64,000 bases of DNA from Macrotis lagotis (Eukaryota > Chordata > Mammalia > Peramelemorphia > Peramelidae): contig NC_133658.1 in assembly GCF_037893015.1 (NCBI RefSeq), forward strand, positions 420,963,430 to 421,027,429, given 5' to 3'. Below are positions 32,467-45,059 of the stretch, one piece after another (the stretch's first letter is position 1; each line of letters begins with the position of its first letter). A program made the position numbers and the translations under genes. The notes under the pieces were generated by a model, which had not been told where the DNA came from, searched no databases, and saw nothing but the letters and a program-made list of their open reading frames with translations.

Positions 32467-34990
32467 CTAGTATCATAAATGAAAAGGGTGAACTCACCAC
32501 CAATGAGGAGGAAATTAAAGTAATAATTAAAAATTATTTTGCCCAACTCTTTGCCAGTAAATTTGATAATCTAAGTTAAATGGATGAATATTTACAAAAA
32601 TATAAATTGCCTAGCTTAAATGAAGAGGAGATTAAATACCTAAACAACCCTATCTCAGAAAAAGAAATTCAACAAGCCATCATTGAACTCCCTAAGAAAA
32701 AATCTCCAAGGCCTGATGGATTTATAAGTGAATTCTACCAAACATATAAGGAAGAATTGGTTCCAATTCTATATAAACTCTTAGGAAAAATAGGGAAAGA
32801 TGGAACTCTCTAACTCTTTCCATGAAACCAATATGGTGCTGATACCTAACCCAGGAAGAGTTAAAACAGAGAAAGAAAATTATAGACCTATCTCCCTAAT
32901 GAATATAGATGCAAAAATCTTAAATAAAATCTTAGCAAAATGACTACAAGTAGTCACTGGGATAATACATTATGATCAAGTAAGATTTATCCCAGGAATG
33001 CAGGGTTGGTTCAATATTGGGAAAACTGTTGGCATACTCAATTATATCAACAACAAACCTATCAGAAATGATATGATCTTATCAATAGATGCTGAAAAAG
33101 CTTTTGACAAAATACAGCACACATTCCTATTAAAAAAACAACAGAGTGTAGGAATAAATGGACTGTTCCTTAGAATATTTAGCAGTATCTATCTGAAACC
33201 ATCAACAAGAATTATATTCAATGGGGAGAGGCTAGAGGCATTCCCAATAAGATTAAGGGTAAAACAAGGGTGCCCATTATCATCATTACTATTCAATATC
33301 ATATTTGAAATGGTAGCATCAGCAATTAGAGAAGAAAAATAAGTTGAAGTAATTAGAATTTGGAAGGAAGAGACAAAACTCACTCTTTGCAGATGACATG
33401 ATGGTCTACCTAGAGAATCCCAAGAAAGCATCCAAAAAACTACTGGAATAAATTAGCAGTTTTAGCACAGTTGCACGTTATAAAATAAATCCTCATAAAT
33501 GCTCAACTTTTCTATATATGTCTAGCAAGATACAACATGAAGAGCTAGAAAGAATAATCCCATTCAAAGTAATCCCAGATAATATAAAATACCTGGGAGT
33601 GTATTTGCCAAGACAGACTCAGAAACTTTTTGAAAACAATTATAAAATGCTCCTCACTCAAAATTAAATCAGATTTAAATAACTGGGAAAATGTGAACTG
33701 CTCATGGATAGGTAAAGCTAATATAAAAAAATGACAATTCTCTCAAAACTAAACTACCTGTTTAGTGCCCTAACAATCAAAACTCCAAAAAATTACTTTA
33801 ATGTGGTAGAAAAAGTTGTAAGTAAATTTATATGTAGAAATAAAAGTCAAGAATTTCCAGGAATTTAATGAACAAAAGTGCAAAATAAGGAGGCTTGGCC
33901 CTACCTGATCTAACAATGTATTGTAAAGCATCAGTCATCAAAACTGTTGGTAATGACTAAGAAATAGAGTGGTTGACCAGTAAAATAGACTAGGAGCAAC
34001 ACCAGGAAATGATTATAGTAATCTGTTGTTTGATAAACACAAAGAGTCCAGCTACTGGGATAAAAGAAATTTAGATTAGACCAACACCTCACACACTTTG
34101 CCAAGATAAGATCCAAATGTTTACAGGATTTAGACATAAAAAACAATACTATAAGCAAATTAGAAGATCAAGGACCAGTTTACTTGTCAGATCTATGGAA
34201 AGGGAAGCAGTTTATGACTAAGGAAGAGATGGAGAACATCACTAAAAACAAACTAGATGATTTTGATTATGTTAAATTAAAAAACTTTTCTATAGAAAAA
34301 ACCACTGTAACCAAAATAAAAAAGTGTAGTAAATTGGGAAACCATCTTTACAACTAATGATTCTGACAAAGGACTCATTTCTAAAATATAAAGAGAAATG
34401 AGTCATTCTATTAAATAAGTCATTCTCCAATTGACAAAGGGTAAAAGGATATGCAAAGGCAATTTACAGATGAGGAGATCAAAGCAATCCATAGCCATAT
34501 GAAAAATTGCTCTAAATCATTAATTATTAGAGAAATGCAAATGAAAACTTCTTTGTGGTACTGCCTCACACCTCTCAGACTGGCCAGTATGACCAAAAAG
34601 AATCATGATCTTTGTTGGAATGGCTGTGGGAAACTGCAACACTATTACACTGTTGATGGAGCTGTGAACTCATCCAACCTTTCTGGAGAGAAATATGAAA
34701 CTACGCCAAAAAGGCAACAAAAATGAGCATACCCTTTGATCCAGCAATACCACTCCTAGGTCTATACCCTGAAGAGAAGATGAAAATGGTAAAAATATCA
34801 CTTGTACAAAAACATTCATAGCAGCTCTGATTGTGGTGGTAAAGAATTGGAAATCAAGAAAATGTCCTTCAATTGGGGAATGGCTTAGCAAACTGTGGTA
34901 TATGTATGTCATGGAACACTACTGTTCTTTTAGAAACCAGGAGGGAAGGGAATTCAGGGAAGCCTGGAGGGATTTGCATGAGCAGAACCA
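32467..34990 (+). pseudogene. LINE-1 ORF2 remnant (reverse transcriptase and C-terminal part)
   Basis: The finger region ([14 protein letters not shown] near 32700) and palm motifs SIDAEKAFDKIQ (near 33085) and GCPLSSLLFNII (near 33270) are present. The catalytic FADD box is intact at 33386-33397 but in a different frame after a stop at 33340. Further frameshifts follow, with later C-terminal pieces near 33930-34320 and 34451-34726. The protein would copy LINE RNA at nicked target DNA; this copy cannot encode it. Confidence 0.8.
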
Positions 34991-35385
34991 GAAAACATGG
35001 TACACCCTAACACGGGGGTGATGTTCAACCTTGGTGGACTTTCTCGTTCCATTAGTGCAACAACCAGGGACAATTTGGGGCTGTCTTCAATGGAGTAATA
35101 CCATATGTATCTTGATAAAGAGTTTGAACAAAGTTCGAGGTCTATTCCCTTTGATTTAGAGAAAAACCAGATATCTTATTGTCTGATCTTGTTATCTCTT
35201 ATACTTTTTGTTTCTTCCTTAATGATGTGATTTCTATCTCATCACACTCAATTTGGATCAATGTACAATATAGAAACAAAATAAATACTGACAGATTGCT
35301 TTCTGTGGCGGGTGGGGTGGCTGATGGAAGTAACATTGAGAGAAAAATTGTAAAACTCAAAAAAAAATCTTTAATAAAAAAGCAA
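32467..35385 (+). mobile_element. Young 5'-truncated LINE-1 insertion with target duplication
   Basis: A 2.9-kb L1 begins in ORF2 ahead of the reverse transcriptase and ends with an A-rich tail (ctcaaaaaaaaatctttaataaaaaagc). It is bracketed by agtaccattg at 32457-32466 and 35386-35395, and the older L1 reads continuously across this site when compared with the copy at 12535. Frames are longer than in the host L1, which fits a younger age. Confidence 0.85.
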
Positions 35386-38300
35386 AGTACCATTGTGTGA
35401 TGATTAATTATGGTAGACATGCTCATCTAAAATAAAATTCTGAAAGACTTGTGATGGAAAAAAATAACATCCCTATCCAGAGAAGGAATTATGGGGTCTG
35501 AAAGCAGAATTTATAATTTACAATTTTTTAAATTAATTTTTTATAATTTTTTTCTATCATGATTTTGCTTTAATTTATGTTCTGATTCTTTTTTAAAAAC
35601 ATGATTGATATGTTAGCATAGTTTATCATGTAAACATATATAAATATGTTTAACATAGTTATACATGTGAAAATCTATATTAGATTAGTCTCTGTCAGGG
35701 GGTGGAAGGAGGGAAGGGAGGGAGGGATGAAGAAAAATGGGAAACTCAAAATCTTACCAATAAGTGATTGTGGAAAATTATCTTTACATGTAGTGGAAAA
35801 ATGAAAAAAACAATTAAAAAACTAAAACAAAAACAAAACACATTTAAAAGTGGTAAGGAATGAAACTATATCTTGTTGAAAGATATCATAGGCAATGAAG
35901 TAATATTAATATTAAACATATATGCAGCAATTGGTATAGCATCCAAATTCTTAGAGCAAATTGACAAAGTAAGCACTAAAGAATTTAAGAATGTGAAAAG
36001 AATTTTAGATAAGTTTGATAATATATAACCCTGGAAAAAACTGAATGGGAATAGAAAGGAATAAATATTTTTCATAATGATACATGCTACAAACAGAAAA
36101 ATTGGTCATATAATGGAGCATAAAACATTCACAATCAAATGCAGAAAGGCAGAAATATTAAATGCATCTTTCTCCAATCATGATGAAATAAAAATTGCAT
36201 CCAATAAAAGTTAAAGATCATGGAAATATAGAATAAAAATTAATTGGAAACTAAATATTCTAATCCTAAAGAATGAGTGGGTCAAATAACAAATGATAGA
36301 ACCATCAATAATTTCATAGAAACATCAATCATTTCATCCAAGAAGGCAACACTAATGGGAAAAATATTTATGGGCTGCAAAGTACACAATTCTTGAGATA
36401 AATTTTACGTCTTTAAAATCTTACATTATTTAAACTAAGAAAGAGGAGATCAATGAATTTGGACATAAAACTAAAAAAGCTAGGGGAAAGAACAATTTTA
36501 AAATTCCTAATTAAATGCCAAATTAAAAATACTGAAAATGAAAGGACAGATTATTAAAATTAAAATCATAAAACAGTTGAATAGGCAAATATACCTGAGA
36601 GTTGGATTTACCAGAAAACTGATGAATTTTTTTAAAAAAGAAGAGAATGAATTACCAGTATGAAAAATGAATTGGGTGAATTAACCACCATTGCAAAGAA
36701 AATTAAAGCAAAATTTCAGAGCTAGTGTGCCCAGCTGCATACCAGTAAATCAGATAATATAAGTGAAATAGATAAAGATTTACAAAATTATAAATTATCT
36801 GGGTTAACAGAAGAAGAAAAATAATCAAATAATGCCATTAAAAAAGTAATTGAAAAAGCCATCAATGAATACCCTATTTAAAATCCATATATTAACAACT
36901 GAATTCAACCAAACAATTTAAAAAACAACTAATTACAATACTATATGAATTATATGGAAAAATAGGTGAAGCATAATTCCTACCAATTTTTATGACATGA
37001 TATGATGGTGATATTGATACCAGGAAAAGTCAAAATTAAAAAGAAAATTTTAGAGCAATTTCCCTAATGGATATCAATCAATGGGGATTTTTAAAATATT
37101 AACAGAGATTACAGAAATTTATCACCAGAAGTTTACAGTAAATGAAGATTGGATTTATGTCAGGTTTGCAGGGTTGCTTCAAAATTAGGAAACCAATCAG
37201 CATGGTCTGCCATATTAATAGCTATACCCACAGAAATCATATGATTATATCAATAGATGTGAACAAGCTTTTAACAAAAAAGAGCATCAATTTCTATTAA
37301 AAATAGTAAAGAGAATAGAATTAAATGGATTAAAATGATAAGCAATGCCTATCAAAAACCTGCAGCAAGCATTATTTGTAATAGTGATAAGCTAGAACCA
37401 TTTCTGTAAGATCAGGGTAAAACAAAGATCTCCATCATCATCATCACTATTTTTTCAATATTGTACTAGAAATCCTACCTTTAGAAATTAGAGAATAAAA
37501 TATTAAAGGAAACAAAATAGTAAATGATGAAACAAAACTCTCACTTTCACAGTTGATATGATAGTAAAATTACAATAATCTAGAGAATCAATTAAGGAAA
37601 ATACTTGAAACAATTCTAACTATGGCAAAGTTTCAGGATGTAAACTCACATAAATCATCTTTAATTCTACATTTTACCAAGAAAACACAGCAGCAAAAGA
37701 TAGAAAGAAAAAATCCATTCAAAATAACTGTAGACAATATAAAATGTTTTGAAGTTTATGTATGAAGTCAAGGAGAGAAACTGTATGAATACAGATAGAT
37801 TAGGGTCAAAAGTCACAGCAGTAAATAATATAGTAATCTGATGTTTGAGCAATCCAAAGACTCCAGTTTTGGTGTTAAGAAATCACTATTTGATAGTTTG
37901 GGAGAACTGGGAAATCAGTATGGTAAAGATTAGGCACAGACCAACATCTGACATCCTGTATCAGGATAATGTTAAAGTGGGGACATTATTTAGACATAAA
38001 GGATGAATAGATAAGACAATTAGGAGAAAAAGGAATCATTTACCTGCCAGATCTATGGGGATGAGAAGAATTTTTGACCAACAGGAGAGAGAACATTCTG
38101 AAATACAAAAAGAATAATTTTAATTATATTATTTTTTTAATTGCACAAAGAAAAGAAATGCAACCAAGAAGAGAAGGAAAGTCAAAAGCTGTGAAACTAT
38201 TTTAACAGATAGTGTTTGTGATTAAGGCTTCACTTTTAAAATATATAGACAATTACAACATATTTATAAGAATTAATAGTCATTCCCCAAATGACAAATG

Positions 38301-38397
38301 CTCAAAGGGGATGAAGAGGTAGCTTTCAGATGAAAAAATTAAATCAATCTATACTTAAGTGAAAAATATTCTGTCATTATCAATTAGAGAAATGCAA

Positions 38398-38695
38398 TTT
38401 TTTTGTATCTTATTTGTTTAATTTTCTTTATAATTGCAGAATAAAACAATTATTTCCATATCATAGTAAAATTTTAAAAAAGATGACTGCACATGGAATG
38501 GCAAATCAAAGCACAACATGCTTTTCCTTTCACTTATATAACAAACTTATCACGTGAACATTTTCTTCCCTCTCCTCCACAGATACTCACAACTAGACAC
38601 AAATAGATGCACATAAACATACACACACTCACACACACACATATATATCCACATGTGTCAAATTATTCAATGCATTCTTCTAATCATTAGTCCTT
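38398..38695 (-). mobile_element. Unidentified retroelement 3' segment
   Basis: Begins with a T run on the plus strand, as would an inserted minus-strand element, and contains a (CA)n tract (38617-38645). The family is not recognised. Confidence 0.3.
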
Positions 38696-39572
38696 TCTTT
38701 TTTTAGAAAGATTTTATTTATTTCGAGTTTTACAATTTTACCCCTAATCTTGCTTCCCTCTCCCAACCCCGCACAGAAGGCAGCATATGTTAGTCTTTAC
38801 TTTGTCTCAATGGTACACATTGAATAAGTTTAATGTGATGAGAGAAATAATATAATTATGGAAGAAAACTAAATTAAAAGAGACAGGAAAATTATATAAT
38901 AAGGTAACTTTTTTTTCTGAATTAAAGGTAATAGTCTTTGGTCCTTGTTTAAACTCTATAATTCTTTCTCTGGATACAGATGGTGTTTTCCATTGCAGAT
39001 AGCCCCAAATTATCCCTGATTGTTGCACGGATGGAATAAGCAAATTCATCAAGGTTGATCATCACCCCCATGTTGCTGTTTGAGTGTACAATGTTCATCT
39101 GATTCTGCTCATTTCACTCAGCATCAATTCATGCAAATCCTTCCAGGTTTAACTGAATTTCCACCCCTCCCAGTTTCTCATAGAACAAGAGTGTTCCATG
39201 ACATACATATACCAGTTTGTTAAGCCATTCCCCAACTGAAGGATATTTACTTAATTTCTAATCCTTTGCCACTACAAACAGGGCTGCTATGAATATTTTT
39301 GTACAAGTGATATTTTTACCCTTTTTCATATTCTCTTCAGGGTATAGACCCAGTAGTGGTATTGTTGAATCAATGAATATGCACATTTTTGTTGCCCTTT
39401 GGGTGTAATTCCAAATGGCTCTCCAGAATATTTGGATGAGTCCACAGCTCCAGCAACAATGCATTAGTGTCCCAGATTTCCCACATCCCTTCTAATATTG
39501 ATCATTGTCCTTTATGGTCATATTGACCAGTCTCAGGGATGTGATGTGGTACCTCAGAGATGCTTTAATTTG
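38696..39572 (-). mobile_element. LINE-1 3' fragment in inverse orientation
   Basis: Standard L1 3' end ('agaaagattttatttatttcgag') through late ORF2 ('tttgccactacaaacagggctgctatgaat' region) to a 5' truncation at 'ctttaatttgcat', the same ORF2 position at which the surrounding plus-strand L1 is broken. Confidence 0.75.
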
Positions 39573-40405
39573 CATAAAGGTACCACCTCACACCTACCAG
39601 ATTGACTAATATGATAGAAAAGAAGAAATAATACATGTTGAAAGGAATGTGGGAAAACTAGGATACTTTTTTTTTACTGCTGGTGGAGTTGTGAACTGAT
39701 CCACTCATTCAGCAAGCAATTTGGAACTCTGCACAAAGAACAATAAAACTGTGTATATTGATTGATTTAGTAATAGCACTAGGTCTGTCTCCCAAAGAGA
39801 TCACAAAAATGAGAAAAAGACTGACATATACACATATGACCTCATTTTGAGATAAAAAAATTTGAAAATTGAGGGGATTCCCATCAATTGGGGAATGGCT
39901 GAACAAATTGTGGTATGTGAATATAGTGAAATATTATTATTCTATAAGCAATTATGAAAAGGCAAATTTCAGAAAGAGTTACATGAATTAATTCTGAGTG
40001 AAATGAGCAGAACCAGGAGAACATATTATATAGTGACAGCAACATTGATATAGAATAATTATGACAGACTTAGCTATTCTCAGCAATAAGTGATCACAGA
40101 TAATTCCAAGATTTGTGATGAAAAATGCCATCTACATGCAGACAAAGATTTATCGAGTCTGAATCCCGATCAGAGCATAGTAGTTTCACCTTTTAAATTT
40201 TTCCCTTTCTTTTTGTTTTCCCCTTTCTCATGATTCTACTATCACAGCATGACTTATATAGAAATATGTTTAATTTGATTGTACATTGATAACCTATATC
40301 AAACTTCTTGGTATCTAGGTGTTGAAGAGAGGAAGATAGGGAGGAAGAAAAGGAATTTTGAAAGCTGTCTTTACATATAATTGGGAAAGCTAATTAATTT
40401 AAAAA

Positions 40406-41160
40406 TGAGAGGTATCTGTGATCTTATTATCCTTAATTCTGTTTCCTTCACTCTCTTCACAAATCATTGGTTTAATGGATGTCAAAATATTCCTTCAAAT
40501 GCATAGATATGTTCATGTCAAATCTTTATTCAAAAAATCATTAGAGACCCCTACTTCATAATATACAGTATAATTTCCCAAAGATGGCATTTAAGACTTT
40601 TCAAAATCTAACTCAAACCAACTGCTCTACATAATTTCTTAATGCTCCCTTTCACCATTTCTCCATTCCAGTCATATTAAACTACTAACTCTACTGTAAT
40701 CCCATCCTAACCTCTTTCTCATTCTGTATTTAAAATTTATATTAATGCTTTGAATACCATCTTCATCACTCCCTTTTGAACTCCCTCAGGTCGTGTGTTT
40801 TCTCCTTTCATATCAACCTATCTATGTCACATTTTCATTCAATGATTTCCTCACTTTGAACTTTCTATCTTTATAGTCTCACTGTACTGTCTGTGCCCTA
40901 TATTACAGTAGGTTTGCTCAAAAATATACCTTAGCTTTTCCTACCTCATCACTATTTACTTTTTACTTTTACTTATATATTTCTTACTTATGGTATTCCC
41001 TCTGCGTAAATTCTCCTCCCTTATTTGTCAGTCAAAATTCTTTATCTCTGAGGTAAATTGATAGTCTATTGTCTAAAAAAAGTCTTCACCTTAGGAGAAG
41101 GCTCCTGAATAATATTTGTTAGGCAATTTATCTAGAATCTCCACTTCACTTTCTCCATTC
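40406..41160 (+). mobile_element. L2-like LINE relic
   Basis: The run 'gatggcatttaagacttttcaaaatctaactcaaaccaac' and later 'tccctctgcgtaaattctcctccc' follow the L2 3'-region order (short 'ggcatttaaggccctccacaatctgg'-type landmarks). Old; ends uncertain. Confidence 0.45.
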
Positions 41161-41240
41161 TTTCATGTAAGGAAGATATAATATGTCAACCATATAAGTA
41201 CATATGCACAGAAGAGATATGAATATAAAAAGAATATAGG

Positions 41241-41268
41241 ATATATATATATATATATATATATATAT
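41241..41268. repeat. (AT)n microsatellite
   Basis: Fourteen AT units, first of three AT tracts in 250 bases. Confidence 0.95.
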
Positions 41269-41429
41269 CAAACATAAATATTGTATAAGGGTATGTGATA
41301 TGTACATATAGTAGAAGGGACAGGTATATACATGTACAGGATGTATTGGGTAGGTGTGCATATATGTAGAAGTCATGCATTTAACAAGTGGATTGTGCAC
41401 TATGTATTGTGATATGCGAATATGTGATA

Positions 41430-41461
41430 TATATATATATATATCACCTATACTATATATG

Positions 41462-41496
<35 letters not shown>
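41430..41496. repeat. Two (AT)n tracts
   Basis: Pure AT runs at about 41430-41445 and 41465-41495 separated by 'cacctatactatatatgta'. Long minus-strand frames across this area are products of the repeat. Confidence 0.9.
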
Positions 41497-41498
<2 letters not shown>

Positions 41499-43769
41499 GA
41501 AAGTAAATGATACATGTGTACAAAATGCATTTGATGATGTTCTCTTTCATTATTTTTCCACTTTTAATTTTAATATGCATTACTAAAATTTTCTTCATCA
41601 CTTTATCAAGGCTAGACATTTACCAAAATAATAAGTATAGTTTTTATTTTTAGCATTTGATTATTTCTTTTTCTTTTGTAAATAAAAGAATTTATTTATT
41701 TTTAGTTTTACAATTTTCCCCCTAATCTTGTTTCCCCTTCCCCCCCACACAGGAGGCAGTCTGTTAGTCTTTACACTGTTTCCATGGTATACATTGATCT
41801 AAGTTGCATGTGATGAGAGAGAAATCATATCCTTAAGGGAGAAAAATAAAGTGTAAGACATAATAAAACTACATAATAAGATAATTTTTAAATTTAAAGT
41901 AATAATCTTTAATCTTTGTTCAAAATCCACAATTTTTTTTCTCTGCATTCAGATGGTATTCTCCATAGCAGAAAGTCTTAAATGATGCCTGATTTTTGCC
42001 TTGATATAATGAACAAGTCCATCAAGGTTGATCATCACCTTCATGTTGCTGGTATTATGTACAATGTTATTCTGGTTCTGATCATCTCACTCAGCATCAA
42101 TTCATGCAAATCCTTCCAGGCTTCCCTGAATTCCCATCCCTCCTGGTTTCTAATAGAATAATAGTGTACCATGACATACATTTACATGCAATTTGTTAAG
42201 TCATTCCCGAATTGTAGGACATACTTGTACCATACATACATTTACCACATTTTGTTGTCATTCCTGAATTGTAGGACACTCACTTAATTTCCAATCCTTT
42301 GCCACTACAAACAGGGCTGCTATGAATATTTTTGTGCATGTGATGCTTTACCCTTTTTCATATACTCTTCAGGCTATAGACCCAGTAGTGGCATTGCCCT
42401 ATGAAAGGGTATGCACATTTTTGTTGCCCTTTGTGCATAATTCCAAATTGCTCTCCAGAAAAGTTGGATGAGTTCACAGCTCCACAAATAATGCATTAGT
42501 GTCCCAGATTTCTCACATCCCTTTCAACTTTGATCATTTGCTCATATTGGCCAGTCTGAGAGTTATGGAGTGGTACCTCAGAGATGCTTTAATTTACATT
42601 TCTCTAAAAAAGAAGCAATTTAGAGCAACTTTTCATATGTCTATGGATATCTTGATTTCTTCATCTGTAAATTGCCTTTGCATGTCCTTTGATCATTTGT
42701 CAAATGGGGAATGTTATGTTTTGTTGAAAATTTGACTCAGTTCTCTGTATATTTTAGACATGAATCTATTGTCAGAAATCCTAGTTGTAAAAAATGCTTG
42801 CCAATTTGCTACATTTTTTTATCTTAGTTACAGTGGTTTTTTTCTTTGCAAAAGCTTTTAAATTTAATGTAATCAAAATTATCTAGTTTAGTTTTAATGA
42901 TATTCTCTATCTCCTTGTTTATAAACTGGTTCCCTTTATATAAATCTAACAGGTAAACTATTACTTGACCTTCTAGTTTGCTTATAATATTGCTGTTTAT
43001 GTCTAAATACTGTATCCATTTTGATTTTTCTTGGTATAGGGTATGAGATGTCAGTCTAATCCAAGTTTCTTCCATACTAACTTCCAATTTTGCCAATAGA
43101 TTTTATCATAGAGGGAAGTTTTTTCCCAGTAGCTGTACTCTTTAGGTGTATCAAAAATCAGATTGCTATAATCATTTCCTACTATTGCACCTAGTCTATT
43201 CCAATGATCAACCACTCTACTTGGCCAATACCAGACAATTTTGATGACTGATGCTTTATAATATAACTTTAAATCCAATAAGGCTAAGTCACCTTCTTTT
43301 GCACTTTTTTCATTGAATCCCTAGAAATTCTTGACTTTTTATTTTTTCCATAGGAATTTACTTTCCATTTTTTTCTAATGCATTAAAGTATTTTTTTGGA
43401 ATTTTGATTGGTATGGCAAAGAAGTAATTTAGTTTTGGGAGAATTGACATTTTTATTATATTAGCTCCACCTACCCACAAGCAGTTGATATTTTCCCAGT
43501 CATTTAAATCTAATTTTATTTGTGTGAGAAGTGTTTTGTCATTGTTTTCAAAAAGTTTCTCAGTCTGCCTTGGCAGATAGACTCCCAGGTATTTTATATT
43601 GTCTGAGTTTACTTTGAATGTGACTTCCCTTTCTAGTTTTTTTCTGCTGCATCTTGCTAGTCACACAAAGAAAGGTTGAGGATTTATCAGGGTTTACTAT
43701 ATATCCTGCGACTCTGCTAAAGTTGCTAATTATTTCTAGTAGTTTATTTTATGATTGGATTTATCTAAA

Positions 43770-44222
43770 TCTAAGAGAGGGAGGTTGAGATCAATGACTA
43801 GTAAAGTTTTGCTGTCTGTGTCTTACCATAACTCCTTCAACTTCTCCTCTAAGAATTTGGATGCTATACAATTGGGTGCATAAATATTTAGTTTTGAAAT
43901 TTCTTTATTGTCTATGGTACCTTTTAGGAGGATATGGTTTGCTTCTTTATCTCTTTTAATGATATCTATTTTTGCAGATACTTTGTATGAGATAAGGATG
44001 GCTACCCCTGCTTTTTTCACTTCAGCTAAAGCAAAATATATTTTGCTCCAACCTTTTATCTTTACTCTATATGTATTTCTTTGATTTAAATGAGTTTCTT
44101 GTAAGGAGCATATTATAGGATTCTAGTTTTTAATCCACTCTGCTATTCTGTTGTCTTAAGGGAGAGTTCATTCCATTTACATTCAAATTTATGATTACTA
44201 ACTCTTTATTGCCCTCCATTCT
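43770..44222 (-). pseudogene. LINE-1 ORF2 endonuclease part
   Basis: The minus-strand product contains the region after the catalytic ETH motif, readable as KKAGVAILISYKVSAKIDIIKRDKEANHILLKGT (in two short parts: KKAGVAILIS, then RDKEANHILLKGT). It corresponds to the central endonuclease fold that nicks target DNA. The frame is broken upstream by stops near 44100-44200. Confidence 0.6.
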
Positions 44223-44610
44223 GTATTCCCTCTGTTTATATTTTTACCCTTTTTCACTTTATCCATATTCCACAGAATTTTGTTTCTGAATACCACCACC
44301 TTCAGTGTGTTTGCCCTTCTATATCCGGTCCCCTCCCCTTTCTTTACCCTTTGCCTTTTACCCTTCTTCCTTCCCTTCCTTCTGTTAGTTGTCCCTTTTC
44401 TTCCTGATCCCCTGTCCTCCCCTCCCTTTTCCCCTTTTAATACTTGAAAGGTAAGATAAGTTTCTTAACTTAACTCAGTGTGTGTAAGTTAACTTTAACC
44501 CAAATCTGATGAGAGGATGATTCAGGTGCTTCTCACCTCCTCCCTTCTTCCCCTCTATTGCAATAAGTCCTTTGAACCTCTTAATGTAATGGAATTTACT
44601 TCTTGTTAAT

Positions 44611-44820
44611 TATATTCTCTCTGATAGAGTTACAGTTTTTGAGGATTATTAGAGTGTTTCTCCCAGGTAGGGGTATAGCCAGTTTCATACTATTGCATAA
44701 CAATCTCACAGCTAAGACATGAGTGACCATCACTTCTGGATAAGTATATTCTCTCTAAGTGAGTTACAGTTCTCAAGAGCTAAGAGAATTTTTCTCCCAG
44801 GTAGGGATATAGCCAATTTC
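44611..44820 (-). repeat. Diverged tandem duplication in the L1 inter-ORF spacer
   Basis: A 76-base segment at 44611-44686 (tatattctctctgatagagtta ... cccaggtaggggtatagcc) recurs at 44745-44820, a period of 134 bases, with many substitutions. Confidence 0.75.
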
Positions 44821-45059
44821 CTTTTCTTGGATAGCAGTTTTTTTCTTTACCTTTATTTTTTTAATCTTTTTATGTGTCTCTTGAGCCTCCTGTTTCATAT
44901 CCAAATTTTCTATTTAACTCTGGTCTTTTCATCAGGAAATGTTGGAAGTCTCCCATTTTTTAATGTCCATCTTTTCCCCTAGAAGAGAATGCTCAGCTTT
45001 TCTGGTTTGTGGATTCTTGGCTGCATTCCAAGCTCCCTTTCTCTTCAGCATATCTCATT

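Larger units (their letters stand above)
28022..35845 (+). mobile_element. LINE-1 copy, 5'-truncated in ORF1, with three nested insertions
   Basis: Coiled-coil ORF1 sequence starts at 28022 and the RNA-binding and C-terminal parts follow to about 29064, the last 87 codons being open (28801-29064). After a spacer interrupted by HAL1-like pieces, the endonuclease start is near 30955. ORF2 then jumps near 31260 from endonuclease to the C-terminal part, so the reverse transcriptase is deleted. The C-terminal part runs to 32456, and after the nested young L1 the 3' untranslated region resumes at 35396 and ends near 35845 after a G-rich tract. Order of events: this L1, then the SINE, HAL1-like pieces and young L1. 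Confidence 0.75.
35846..40405 (+). mobile_element. Old LINE-1 copy: ORF2 and 3' end, interrupted
   Basis: Starts in the endonuclease region (near 35880), passes through the linker (36000-36900), the reverse transcriptase region with a recognisable 'aggGtaaaacaaagatctcc' segment near 37420, and the C-terminal part to 38397. It is broken by 38398-39572, then resumes with 'aaggtaccacctcacacc' and runs to an A-rich 3' end near 40405. Many stops; clearly older than the neighbour at 32467. Confidence 0.75.

Noticed and set aside
41146..41619. 157-codon minus-strand open frame
   Set aside because: It is built from AT microsatellites (Ile-Tyr repeats) and short-period T-rich sequence; no protein-like composition.
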